Positions 14,501 to 24,259 of a DNA stretch of 64,000 nt are shown piece by piece. The position numbers were made by a program, and so were the translations under genes. This DNA comes from Maylandia zebra (lineage: Eukaryota > Chordata > Actinopteri > Cichliformes > Cichlidae), in assembly GCF_041146795.1 (NCBI RefSeq), contig NC_135177.1, positions 22,480,560-22,544,559 on the forward strand, in the 5' to 3' direction. The first letter of the stretch is position 1; the number at the start of each line of letters is the position of its first letter. The notes beneath the pieces were generated by a model that was given only the letters and a program-made list of their open reading frames with translations, had not been told where the DNA came from and made no database searches.

Positions 14501-17500
14501 TGCAGCTCTCAACAGTCGGTATTTAACTTGTCCCACTTGTGTGTCTACTGTATGTTATTTGTAGGGTGTGTTGGATGTGGTTGCTAAAATGGGCTTTCAG
14601 AATGGCTTCAGTTTACTGAGCAGTTTAGCAACATCTACAGTTCCTTCCTAACAGTTCTGTAACTTCTCCAGTACTCCCAGACTGGGAAGCAGACCAAAAC
14701 ACTGGTGGCATGATTATGAAACAGCTGCTTACACACTTGTGTCCAGGTACTTTCCCACAACTAAACACAGACAGTCACAATTCTGTGCAAAAGTCTTGCC
14801 TCACTCCTCAATTATTTATACTTTGCTTCTAAGGAGCCACAGTTTCCTAAAGTTTTTAAAATGGTGTTGAGCAATAGTTCTCCGAGCTTTCTGAAGGTCT
14901 TTCAAAGTTTTTCTTTGGACATTGGCTGCTTTTTCACTCATTTTTAGTCAGGTTCTTGTCTCTAACAATTTTTTCAGAATAATATTTGTTTGTTTGCTTT
15001 TAAAACACTTGACACTGACCTATAAATCATTCAGGTTAACCCAAAGGATAAACCAGTGTTGTCTCAACACATAACGGACAATTTAGCAAAGCACTCATGT
15101 TAAACTGTATCTTTAGGCACTTTATTGCAAAGAGTCTGTATGAACAAGCATTATTTGTTTCCTTTTTTTTACTCGAATCAATGAAAAATGTAAGATAAGC
15201 CAGGTCTGACGGGCATAAAATGATATTTTTGTACCAGCAAAATGATTCCCGAGTGCTATTAGCTCAAAACTTGTTTTTGTGTCTCAGCGTAGTGTCATAG
15301 TGCCACAGCATTATCTTAAAGCCAGCAAAGACACATGACTGAAGCCTCATCAGAGTTGGTCTCAGTTGAAGACACGTCTGCGTTTTACCAAATTACACAA
15401 GAAATGGAAGAAAAATCAGTGGCAACAGGTCTGATGGAGTGATCATCCAAATTTGAAATTTATTGTTAAAATTCTCATCAGTGTGTATGGAGAAGGTCAG
15501 AGGCGAGGTTTTTGCATTTGCCGCATTTCAGAGAGTAGGGCTGGAGATCTTGAAACTGATGAAATTATGAACACAGAAAAGTACCATCAGATTTTTATCC
15601 ACCACACATTACCATCTGGAAAGCATCTGATAGACAGAAGCCTGATTTTCCAGCATGAAAATGATCCCAATCACATTGTCAATGCAGTAAAAGCATACCT
15701 GGATAGAAAACCTCATAAAGGAGCACTGTGAGTCATGGACTGGCCTCCCCAGAGCCCAGACCTCAACATCAGTGAAGCAGTGATCATCTTGATGGAAAAC
15801 AGAACAAAAGCTTTGAATGACATGAAAGCTGCCTGAGAGAGCGCAGGCTGTGGAAACAATAAAGGTGGTCATATCAAATATTGACCTTCAAACTCATTAG
15901 AATTTGACAAACTTCATTTGTGCCTTACACACTGTATTTCCATGTATTCTTGCACATATTTCAATAAATCGCTGCACGTATTTCTCAGTTTCCCAGCAAA
16001 ATATAAAGAAACAAGGGGTGAATCAAGACTTTTGCACAGGATTGTACCTCCGCCAAGCCAATCAGATTGGGATTCCACTTGGTTTAGAGAATGAAACTAG
16101 ATATGTTCAGTGTTTCTTTTCCGTCCCTGCTCATGCTTTTCTTACACACTGTAGTTTCTTCTACCTGCTTCTTCACTTTTCTCTACAGATTGTCTTTCTT
16201 GTAACATGACTGCATTGTCACACACATTTTGTCTGGTTTTATCTACATAGACGTACTCACCACATACACCTACAAAGATGGAGGCTTTCAGACATGGCAA
16301 CAGCAGATATTCTGGTGTAGATTAAGTTATGTCAATAAATTATTACACGCAGAGACTTTTTGTCTGTCACCACTTTGAGTTTGACTTTATTGGTTGTAAC
16401 TTACCTTGACAACAACTGGATGAGAACAGCAGTGACGCAGTGGTTAACCTGTCACCTCACAGTAAGAAGGGTTCGGGTTCAAACCTGCTGCCAACGGGTT
16501 CCCTTGATTTTATCATTTGAATGTTCTTCTTGTAGCTTTCTGGGCTCCCTCCAATGTCCATGAAAGCTAAATTGTTTGTGTTTTCTAAACTGGCCATAAA
16601 CTACATTAGCCCTGTGATTGATTCTGACCCTAGAATAGCCATGAGGGGAAGATAAATGTGGTTGTAAAAAGACTCCTGACTTGGCCTTTGCAAGCACTTT
16701 GCTGCTGAGCTTATAGTCTCACTCTTTTTCTCTTTTTTTAAATATAAAATGATGGGCATTTTACAAAAGTTGGTCATACTATGGTTCACTAAGCAGGTTT
16801 CTGTTGATTAAAAGATGGAGGGAAGGTGAGATGAGACAATTCACCAACATGACCCTAACATAGGTAACACAAACCTAACCTGCTGAGCTCACTGTACCAC
16901 AAAAAATTCAGAGACTTATACTGGATGTTTCGATGCATGCTTAATCATCCAGGTAGGTAAATCCCGAAACGTTTCGTCTCTTGGATGAGTGACAAAACGT
17001 TTCTCCCACTGAAAACGCTATGTCCAGATGAACAGAATCAGCTTTTGGGGATATACTGGATGTTGGAACAACAGAAGGCTGATTATTGGCCCGTACAAAT
17101 AAACGTGCAATTTAATTCGATTCAGTGTAGCTCCAAATCACAACAACAGTTCCCTCAAGCTGCTTTACAGTGTAGAGTAACGGTCCTACAACATTAGAGA
17201 GAAAATCCCAACAGTTAGATGACCAGCTTACACATAATTTTTCCAACTGCACCAAACAACAACCAATTTTTAGATCAACTGATCAATTAGTTCATCATTA
17301 AGTATTAATAGCATTGCAGTGATGTTAATAAAATGTAATTATTTATAATTAGATCTTCTGGTTACACATTTACAGTTGATTGAGTGAGATATAAATGATG
17401 CAATAAAAAAGTCTATTATACTAACTATGTTATTCTAAAAGTGTTTATATTTAGTCGTCTATACTGGAAGAACCAATGAGCATTGTCTCAAACACTGCCT

Positions 17501-18771
17501 CACAGAGCTGCTGGCATGGTTGTAGACCCTTAAGCCTTGTTTCTGCTGATTTTGCACATCAGCGCAAGCTTCCAGTATTTCTTTATCCAAGCCTCCAGTG
17601 ACTAAGATGAGCCTCATGCATCTATCCAGTTCTACACAGATGTTTTAACAGGCTTCAGCATTGGGGATCCGCGTAGGCAGCAGTATAATAATTCTGCAGT
17701 CTTTATTTCCCTTGCCAGAGAAAGAAAATCCATTTTCCCAGGCTTTTTGCAATTAGCTATTCTTTCAGATTGACACCCACCACCCGTCTTACACACTGCA
17801 GTAAACTGTTTCTCTCTTTTCTTGAGACAATGTCACCCACACTCCAACTCCAGATTTCTTCCCACATCAAAGCAGGGATCTGATAACAGCTCCTGCTACT
17901 GATGTTCTCTTTTATCCTCGTGTTTAGCTCATTCTCTCATGAGCCTTAAATTGCTCATTTTATTTATTTTTTGCCCACTCTGCTATAAAATGAGCAGACA
18001 CACACGCTATAAATGCACCACAAGGACAAATCTCCCGTCTCAACCCCTGCAGCTTCCAGAAAACTGTACCATCATTCCCTGTTTTCCCTGTCCTGCCATC
18101 CCTCCTCTGGTTGTATTTTCATCTTGGTTTATATATGACACTTTACCACAAGCTGTCTGACCACCCATTGCCATGACAACTGCCGGCAAACATTTATCAA
18201 GCCAAACTAAGTCCAGATTCGCTCAACCACACGCTCAGCTCTGGGCGCTACTGCTGCTTGATGTGAATAGTTGCGATTGTGTAGTACAGTATATGTATGT
18301 GCATGTGTGTGCACATGTCGGGCAAAAGGAATGGAACTTAGCACTATAGTGTTTGGGGGACTACAAAGACATGCCAGCATTTAGAGCATTAACTAAAGAC
18401 AATGATGTATATCCCTGTCCTCTTTAATTTACACGTCTGACTTACAGCACCTCTGTGAAATGTCCTCGAGCAGAGATGTCTTATTCAGTCTGTTTCTGTC
18501 ATCTGTATTGAAGTGACTCATAATGTTCCTCCACTCATTCTCCCTCCTTCACCTCTTCTTATACCCTTCCACAGATTTTCTCTCCATTATCTCCATCGTG
18601 TTCTGTTCTAATCTCTGTCACCCTCTCGTGGGGAATGGGGGTGGACGAATAAGAGGGGGAGTAGGAATGAAAGTCAGCGAATTATGGGAGAGTAAAAGAA
18701 AACACGCAAGAAGATAGCTGGGAGAATAATAGCAAGAATTTATGAATGAGCAGTGAAACAGAGTGAAATAT

Positions 18772-18844
<73 letters not shown>

Positions 18845-20370
18845 AACACACCTGTGTTTGACATCTCAGTAAAAGCATAGCAGAGTGTAACAGACATGAG
18901 ATGCCTGCTGACCACATCAGGGGAGTTCTGCTGAAGCCATTAACATTACACACATACTCACTCACCTACATGCTCCTGTGTGAGACATGCTTAGGCTTAC
19001 AAACTCACACGCAGGGACGAGCGTAAACACTAAGCTATACTGCACGAATTAAAATAGAGGCTACATGGTTAAAAAGGTGAAAAAAAACGTCGGCTTGTTC
19101 ATGCTTTATTGAAACGTGTAATGGAGTGTAATGTGTAAAACCACACCACAGGCTGCTGGTGTTTCTATGAAGGGTATATGCGCCGGTGAGTGTAAAGCGT
19201 GAAACATTCGTACCTGATGCATTCCTCATTCATTCCTTGGGGTCTGAACAAGGGTGAAAATGGGCAGCGTGGATAATCACGCCACAAATTGCCACAAATG
19301 ACCACAAATGGCAACATTTCCTTCTATAGATTAACCTCAGCGACTGTGTGTGATTTGACACAGGTACAGATTTAACATGCCTTGCAAAACATAATCTCAA
19401 CGCCTATTGATCTAATTTTGCATCGTGGTTGCATGGCGTAGGGCAGCAGTTAACCACTGCTTATCAGCTGCATCAGTATGCAGACAACAATGGCCTTTTT
19501 CTTCACTTTCTTTCTGGTGGGTGGGAACGTCTCGGTTTGTTCTGTGGCACAGCGAACATGAGTACTGAAGGGGAGCTGATGTTCATGCTCCATGAAGAAA
19601 CACACATGGCACAGGCACCCTATTAGGGGAACTTTAGACATCAAGTCTAAGAGATGGCTGATATGGCCGGTGAGGTCGTGTTACACAGCTGCCAGGGTTT
19701 GTATGTGTCAGCTATAAGCGGATATGAACCGGTAACCTTTTGGCTCTGAGTACACGTATATCTGATGGTAGCTGGAGACCTCCAACAAAAATGAAATATG
19801 TCCTCAGTTCAAACATATGTGATAGATTTACTAAAGGATCTGACTTTGAACCAAGAACCGGTACTCTTTAGGCACAGCTTCCTTTACCTTTGATTTATTT
19901 GGCAAATGGAGTGTGTCCAGGTGTTTTAAGATTCCCGCTTTCCTTCTTTAAGCACAAAATCATCTGAGGAATGTCTTCATGGTCAGTAGTTTACTGTCAC
20001 ACAGTGTTAAGTGGGCCTCAGGGAGGCTGCCACACCATCACTGGCACATGCTGTCTTTTAAAGTTGAGGGAGGTTAATCACCAGTAAGAGAGGGCTGAGT
20101 GAGGGGTAAGGAACTGGGCAGTGGAGCAACACCAGAGCCTTATTTTACACAGAGATGAATATACTTAGATTTGTGTTCACAGCGTTGAGTTAACTGAATT
20201 AACTGAATGAATAACTTCACCTTATTTTAAACTGTCCTTCAGTTTTGTTTGGCTTTTTAAAGAAATGTAACAGGTTTTTTTTAAAGGTCTGAAATATAGG
20301 CTGAGATGTGGCTCTTACCTTTAAGGAGGAGGATAAACTCCAGGCACAACAGGTATTTACGCAGCTCCAT
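1172..20370 (-). CDS. itga10: Integrin alpha-10 (5' half; gene runs off the left edge)
   Basis: Collagen-receptor integrin alpha chain, which pairs with beta-1 at the plasma membrane. Eight coding exons join in frame: 20319-20370, 11044-11155, 10806-10915, 10619-10707, 8361-8475, 8114-8241, 7250-7398, 1172-1322 (906 nt, 302 codons), all with GT-AG borders. Seen: hydrophobic signal peptide (about residues 1-20), first propeller repeats (residues about 24-159, with motifs FGFSVLQH and MLVGAPWDG), then an inserted alpha-I domain from about residue 166. MIDAS residues are present: DGSNS (172-176), Thr in ETRT (242-244) and Asp in TDGESHD (275). Stretches such as [28 protein letters not shown] and ACTEAF resemble vertebrate alpha-10 more closely than alpha-11 (comparison from memory). 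The last alpha-I exon, remaining propeller, leg, transmembrane and tail exons are not in the window. Intron 1 is 9.2 kb. An itga10 paralogue call cannot be excluded without a tree. Confidence 0.9.
1881..1966 (+). repeat. (CA)43 microsatellite
   Basis: Uninterrupted CA dinucleotides, 86 nt, in itga10 intron 7. It reads as (UG)n in the itga10 transcript, about 560 nt upstream of exon 8. Confidence 0.98.
3740..4346 (+). mobile_element. LINE (L2-like) 3' remnant with reverse-transcriptase C-terminal region
   Basis: Degenerate, frame-broken translation shows [19 protein letters not shown], then [18 protein letters not shown] and LYKALNG-type motifs, and [10 protein letters not shown] near the end. 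This is the conserved C-terminal region of teleost L2/CR1-type reverse transcriptase ORFs. It is 5' truncated, has frameshifts near 3900 and 4130, and ends in a TTTC/T-rich tail. It lies inverted within itga10 intron 7. Confidence 0.75.
4347..4600 (+). mobile_element. Degenerate DNA-transposon fragment (transposase-like)
   Basis: Near 4360-4390 a frame reads [15 protein letters not shown], similar to the QQDNAxxH segment of Tc1/mariner-type DDE transposases. The following AT-rich portion with AATAAAATGTGGATTT resembles the 3' end of a common teleost element. Family assignment is uncertain. Confidence 0.45.
5326..5339 (+). promoter_or_regulatory. Perfect DR2 nuclear-receptor repeat (AGGTCA gg AGGTCA)
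   Basis: Two identical AGGTCA half-sites spaced by two bases, a consensus DR2 for RAR/RXR, inside itga10 intron 7. Function is inferred from the motif only. Confidence 0.35.
6514..6708. mobile_element. MITE-like element (hAT-type non-autonomous, degenerate)
   Basis: Begins CTCGAGGGCCGGTGTCCTGC and ends with CCTTGAGGCC-TGGAGTTGGACACCCCTG. The two ends are partly inverted copies (GAGGGC/GCCCTTGAGG, CTGCAGG...TTTAGAT versus ATCCAAAACCTGC). The arrangement matches a very common teleost MITE. The right terminus has lost part of the repeat. Confidence 0.6.
7250..7398 (-). CDS. itga10: itga10 exon 7: alpha-I domain middle part
   Basis: Reads [20 protein letters not shown], then [20 protein letters not shown] and IETA plus two bases. 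It supplies the MIDAS threonine. Acceptor TTTAG|GTT; the donor TG|GTAGGC is slightly non-consensus but joins in frame to exon 8 (TG + C gives Cys). Confidence 0.92.
7753..7821 (+). repeat. (AC)34 microsatellite
   Basis: 69 nt of pure AC in itga10 intron 6. It reads (UG)n in the transcript, about 355 nt upstream of exon 7. Confidence 0.98.
8114..8241 (-). CDS. itga10: itga10 exon 6: start of alpha-I domain, MIDAS DxSxS
   Basis: Reads [20 protein letters not shown] and ends SSDQMQ. It contains the DGSNS metal-ion-dependent adhesion site of the von Willebrand A-like I domain. Acceptor TGGCAG|GG, donor CAG|GTA. Confidence 0.95.
8361..8475 (-). CDS. itga10: itga10 exon 5: cysteine-containing propeller segment
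   Basis: Encodes [20 protein letters not shown] and ends EAIAPTAQ. The C..PLWS.(E)CG....(S/T)G(I/M)C cysteine pattern is diagnostic of alpha-10/11. At 115 nt it is not a multiple of three, so skipping would shift the frame. A (UG)n tract lies about 29 nt upstream of its acceptor. Confidence 0.9.
8505..8589 (+). repeat. (AC)42 microsatellite next to itga10 exon 5 acceptor
   Basis: 85 nt of AC, preceded (8489-8504) by an imperfect CG/CA stretch. On the transcribed strand it is (UG)n ending 29 nt before the exon 5 splice acceptor, followed by a short CUGUUUUGCAG acceptor. Confidence 0.98.
9120..9310 (+). repeat. Purine-rich (GA) low-complexity tract
   Basis: Mostly G and A on the + strand (AGAGAGAGGGATGGGAGG-type runs) in itga10 intron 4. 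No coding potential is evident. Confidence 0.7.
9845..10445 (-). mobile_element. Tc1/mariner-type transposon remnant
   Basis: The + strand carries the recognisable inverse of a common teleost element (segments CTTGACAGTATGTCTGAGGT, AAGTCTTGTGGTTAGC, CTGGGAAGATTGGTAACTGT and TGGAAATGGGTTTAAAACA). The transposase reading frame would be on the minus strand but is broken. It sits in itga10 intron 4, just before exon 4. Boundaries are approximate. Confidence 0.55.
10619..10707 (-). CDS. itga10: itga10 exon 4: second propeller blade
   Basis: Acceptor GCTCAG|GT and donor CTG|GTATG; 89 nt restoring phase 0. Reads [20 protein letters not shown] and ends PDGFL, matching the LGM(S/T)L..(G)F pattern of alpha-10/11 blade 2. 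An N-glycosylation sequon (NVS) is present. Confidence 0.85.
10806..10915 (-). CDS. itga10: itga10 exon 3: first propeller blade
   Basis: Encodes [20 protein letters not shown] and continues to a CNKVNLG end. The donor is G|GTGAG. The acceptor (CCGTAAAG) has a poor pyrimidine tract, but reading frame and homology support it. Introns on both sides are short (128 and 98 bp). Confidence 0.87.
11044..11155 (-). CDS. itga10: itga10 exon 2: N-terminus of beta-propeller
   Basis: Acceptor TTCCAG|AG and donor TC|GTAAG. With the carried base it reads [16 protein letters not shown] and then [14 protein letters not shown], the conserved N-terminal FN(I/L)D..HPR start of mature integrin alpha chains of the collagen-binding group. 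Confidence 0.88.
11785..12075 (-). repeat. Ubiquitous teleost interspersed repeat copy
   Basis: Contains CATCCATCCATCCTCTTCC, GGGTGAGAGGTGGGGTACA, GCATGTTGGACTGTGGGAG and AAGGAGAACATTCAAACTCC, hallmarks of a very abundant fish repeat that also occurs at 16425-16665 in the opposite orientation. It is non-coding, in itga10 intron 1. Confidence 0.65.
13025..13110. repeat. Dispersed repeat fragment (retroelement 3' end-like)
   Basis: TTTATTTATCTAGGTAAATA, then TCTCATTGAGATTAAAAATC and AGAGAGACCTCATGGCAG, match a common teleost repeat tail. It is followed at 13115-13150 by a short tandem duplication of a GTCTATACACTG unit. Confidence 0.5.
14778..16044 (+). mobile_element. Tc1-like DNA transposon remnant with TIRs
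   Basis: Left end CAATTCTGTGCAAAAGTCTTG (14778-14798) and right end 16024-16044 are inverted copies with one mismatch, and TA follows the right end (16045-16046). Inside, a partly open frame (15453-15731) reads [20 protein letters not shown] and then WPPQSPDLN, typical Tc1-family DD34E transposase motifs, with stops and frameshifts. A related decayed copy lies at about 34140-34800. Located in itga10 intron 1. Confidence 0.8.
16425..16665 (+). repeat. Ubiquitous teleost interspersed repeat copy
   Basis: GACGCAGTGGTTAACCTGTC, ACCTCACAGTAAGAAGG, TTCGGGTTCAAACCTG. It is the same family as 11785-12075 in the other orientation. The GGTTCAAACC part resembles a Pol III B box, but no tRNA fold is evident. 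Confidence 0.6.
16910..17050. repeat. Dispersed repeat fragment
   Basis: ATCATCCAGGTAGGTAAATC, CGAAACGTTTCGTCTCTTGG and GTGACAAAACGTTTCTCCC match a recurrent fish repeat. It is short and non-coding. Confidence 0.5.
17095..17215 (-). mobile_element. LINE (L2-like) 3' tail, solo
   Basis: The reverse strand reads CTTGAGGGAACTGTTGTTGT, then GATTTGGAGCTACACTGAAT, the typical 3' terminus of teleost L2-like LINEs. The equivalent + strand tail occurs at about 40825-40890. Heavily 5' truncated. Confidence 0.65.
18773..18840 (+). repeat. (CA)34 microsatellite
   Basis: 68 nt of pure CA in itga10 intron 1, (UG)n in the transcript. Confidence 0.98.
20319..20370 (-). CDS. itga10: itga10 exon 1: start codon and signal peptide
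   Basis: The exon reads [17 protein letters not shown] plus one base and ends in donor G|GTAAG. The start is chosen because it opens a basic plus hydrophobic leader that joins in frame to exon 2. Human alpha-10 also begins MEL (from memory). The 5' UTR limit is not visible. Confidence 0.85.
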
Positions 20371-20552
20371 TTATGAATCCGAATGAAAGAAGTCTCTCTT
20401 TAATGTTTTTTTTCCCCCTTTTCCCTCGTTTACTAGGTGGAAATGAGGAGCGTCGTTGCCCACCGCACACATACACAGACACGCTTGTTTTCAGCTTTTT
20501 CTCTTTCCAAGAGATGCGTAAAAGTCGGCCAAACTGTGCCGCGGTGGCATGC

Positions 20553-20558
20553 CACGTG
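20553..20558. promoter_or_regulatory. CACGTG E-box / ACGTG core upstream of itga10
   Basis: GCCACGTGCGTG lies about 185 bp upstream of the itga10 ATG. The palindromic E-box overlaps hypoxia-type (ACGTG) and GCGTG cores. It is a sequence match only. Confidence 0.25.
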
Positions 20559-20628
20559 CGTGAATGGGGTTCAACTTCAGGAGCTTAAATACTGATTCAA
20601 CGAATAAAACGAAATATCTGGCTATGAT

Positions 20629-20660
20629 TTTCTTCTTCTTCTTCTTCTTCTTCTTCTTCT
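20629..20660 (+). repeat. (TTC)n trinucleotide repeat upstream of itga10
   Basis: About ten TTC units, 260-290 bp upstream of the itga10 start codon. On the sense strand it is a (GAA)n purine run in the presumed promoter or 5' UTR. Confidence 0.95.
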
Positions 20661-22229
20661 CGTCTTATGTTAAAGTGAGCGAAAACGTCTTAAAAATGTA
20701 AAAATGAAAAATCAACTTTGTGACGTCTCAGTGACCCATGGCGTGACAATAACTGCACCTGTCCCATCCAACAAGAGGCCGCAGTTCCGACTCATTAAAC
20801 CATTACAAATGTGTAACGCCTTCACAAACAGGCAGGCAGCAGCTTTATCCCTCCAGACTCCGGAGCGCGTCTTTGAAGCTCAAACTCCTCTGACAGAAAC
20901 TCCGCTCATCAGTCCCAAAGTCTGAGGAGCGCTGTCGTGAGCGGTATCTTTGACAGCACGTTATCCATGATCCACTCCGCTTATTTCTCTTATTTTAGGC
21001 TCCCCTGCTTCTTTGTCCGTGTAAATATGTGTCTCTAGTAACGGATTTCTCTCACGTTGAAATGAAAGAGTGCATTTATCCTCACAGCTCCCCTCCCTCC
21101 ATCCACCAGACTCCTCTCTGAGCAACTGGTTCACAAACCTCAAACCCACATCTCCCCTTTCTCTCCTCTCCTCTCCTCGCACTCGTTTTTCTTTTTCAAA
21201 CACTCAGACCGTTTCTCTCTCCTGTACACTTTTCTTCTTTTTTTATGATTTACGAATAAGGAGTCAAATTTCACTGTTTTTGACACCGTTTCTATGTGCC
21301 TGCAACGGGTGAGAATCAGAGTCAGTTACTGACTGCAGTTAATACAACATTAATCAATCCTTTTTTTCTTTCAGAAACCGTAAAAGACAAAACAAGTGTC
21401 ACACTGGCAGGGGGGTGTGCTCAAAACTCCCAAATCAAATGCTGCTAACGGGGGAATAATGATTTATAGCACTCATCATTTCATAAGACTTAAGAGAGGC
21501 TGAGTAAGAGGTGGCCTCTCATTAAAACCAAATTTGGTTTTATGTACCAAGCGCTACTTCTGCTGTGACAGATCAAAATGTCTGATGAAAAGGTGACATG
21601 AATCTGAGTCACATGGAAATGAAACAGAAGTGCTCTGAATCGGGAAAAGTCACATTAAATTAGCTAACACAAAAACTGTGGACAATAAACATTACCATAA
21701 CCTTTGGAGCAGTTATTTGAGATAATTCTGCTTAATTATTTACGAATTAATGATAAAATGTTTAATTCTGTGCTTTAGAATCAGTGCTGTAAAGTCACCC
21801 TTTGTTGAAATTCTTCTAGCCTAGTGGGCATCGCTTCAAGCGTGACAAGGGCACCATCTACAGGACAACAGATGTCAATGAATGCTTTCATGAGAAAAGG
21901 AATGCCGTAAACCACCGGTTATTGTTTTCACCGTTACCTTATCTCAGCCCCAGCAGGCAACAGAAAGAGGTTTTGGGATAACATGTCATAAAAACACCAA
22001 ATTAAGAGATTCATTTTTTAAGAATGGTGCTCATTCCTTCAGTAGGTTTTCAGAGATTTGGGGAATCCAAAACAAGGAGCACTAATGTTGCTTTTGAGGC
22101 TTGTGGTGACTTATTACTTAATGGTGTTTTTCCATCTGTTATCCAACTCACAATGCTACACTAGCATAAAGTGGCCCAAAAGAGTAATTTGAGCATATAA
22201 TTTCACCACGTGTGTTCTGCCATGCATCA

Positions 22230-23235
22230 CACTGAGGCTTTTGATAACTAACTGATCAAAAGTAAGAACACATAAAAATGCAAATTTCACATAAAATCTT
22301 GCTTATCCAGGTTTACCACATCCTTAAATTTCAGTCATGCAGTGATCATTATTTTGAGCAGTGGTTTGGGCTAACCACCTTCCATGACATTTGGTATCTG
22401 TACTGTTGTACTAATGGCAGGAAAACACATGCTGAACTTATCTTATGTGCCATGATGACAATCTCCTGTCCCACCACATCTAAGAAGTGGCCTATTGGAT
22501 TCAAATGTGGTGACTATGGAGGCCATTTGAGTACAGTTAACTTGCTGATTTGAGCTTTGTGACATGAGTAGCTTCCCGCTGGAAGCAGCCGTCAGAAGAT
22601 GGATACACTGTGGGACAGACACGGTCAGCAACAATACTTAGGCAGGCTGTGGTGTTTAAATGATGCTTAGATGGTACCAAGGAGTCATTTCTGGCAACGA
22701 TTTTTATGCCAAATGTTGATCCTACCAGCTGAATGTTGCAGAAGTAATCAAAACTCCTCAGTCCAAGGACTATTTTTCCGATCTTCCTATCCAGTTTTGG
22801 TGAATTGTAGACTAAGTTTCTTGTTATTAGCGGACATGAGTGGTACCCAGTTTGGTTTTCTGCTGCTGTAGCTCAACTGCTTCAGTTTTTGACATTTAGA
22901 GATGCTCTTCTGCATACCTTGGTGTTAACGTATGGTTAATTGATTTACTGTTGCCTTACTTTCAGCTCAAAGTCCCATTTTGGCCATTTTTCTCTGACCT
23001 TCTTCATCTGCGAGGCCTTTTCATCCAGAGGACTGCTGCTCATGGGATATTTTCTGTTTTTCAGACCAGCCCTTCTAACACCTACAACCATGCCACATAT
23101 ACAGTCACTTAAAGTACCCTTTTCCCCATTCTGATGCTCAGTTTTGACCATTACTATGTGCCTCACTGCACTGAGTTGCCGCCCTGTGATTTTGCATTAA
23201 TGAGCAGATGAACCTGTGCACCTAATGAAGTGTAA
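22230..23235 (-). mobile_element. Tc1-like transposon remnant (minus orientation)
   Basis: The minus strand encodes a degraded Tc1-type N-terminus: KGTLSDCICGMVVGVRRAGL (within 22945-23166), equivalent to the helix-turn-helix start of this fish family, followed towards 22250 by broken transposase sequence. The end CCTAATGAAGTGTAACAGG lies near 23222. The same family, opposite orientation, is at 32567-33570. Confidence 0.7.
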
Positions 23236-24259
23236 CAGGGCGACTTTAACCCTTGTGTAGTGTTCACGTTTTTATGTCTGTGTAGATTCTCAGTCATCCA
23301 GGTCATGGTAATCTAAGGAGCTTGTAAAAGAAAATTGACCCCTTTTCTTAAACATCTTCAAGATACTTAAAGAAGTCCAGTCACTTTTCTTTCATAGCTC
23401 CTGAGATGTTCATGTTTTTGTTAGTTAGTCACTTTTTGGGGGTCTGGTGGACGCACCGCATATTGGGCTTTTTCAAAGAAAGAAAATTAAACCCCAAGCC
23501 AAACCCAAACCAACCTGATGCCTGCTGGGAGAAGAGAGGATGTTAACAAGCCTTAGCCAAGTGCCAACAGATGTGCTTCCCCTCACACACTAACCATCCC
23601 CTAAAGACAGAGTCTGATAGAGAGGGCAGAGTGGGCAGGAGGATCACGCCTGCCATGTCTTTATTGGTTTTACCTGTTTGCATATATTATTCCTGAGTTT
23701 GCTGTTGTATTTGGTTTGTCGTTCTGTTTTCTTTCCAGTGTTCCTCCCTCTGCTTCTCGTCTCCTCTTTGAAATTCATGAAATACTTTCTCGGACTTCTA
23801 TCTTTGCAGCTGTGTGCTCTGCATTTGCTCTACATGACTGCCCCCTTTTGGACACACCGCTGTGTGCATGGGTTGGCACTGCCTCTGCTTCCCCTGAAAT
23901 AGGACTGGCCACCACCCGAAGACCACTGGTGACACTGGATTGTTAGAGTTAAGCACTGAAAGCATGAATTGGGACTCTGCAACTTAACTGTACATTTACT
24001 CAAATACTTTACTGAGGTACAGTTTAATGTATTTGTACATAAATATTTCTGTGTCATGCCATTTTCGATATTTTGCATGTAAATATTGTATTTTGTACAC
24101 CACACCATTTTTTAAAGGTTCATTTATTTTATTTTGCAGATTTTAAACTATAAATATGATAACAGTTTAGTCTCTAATGATCAGAATTATGCACAGAATT
24201 AAAATTATTTACAACTGCAACTTTAAAGCAGTATACTCATTAATTTGAGGGAAATTAAG

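Noticed and set aside
16430..16500. Possible tRNA gene or SINE head (GGTTCAAACC)
   Set aside because: No cloverleaf, and the surrounding sequence belongs to a common non-coding fish repeat.
1172..20370. Initial reading as integrin alpha-11
   Set aside because: Several segments ([38 protein letters not shown]) fit alpha-10 better, and linkage to crabp2 matches human 1q. A phylogenetic tree would settle it.
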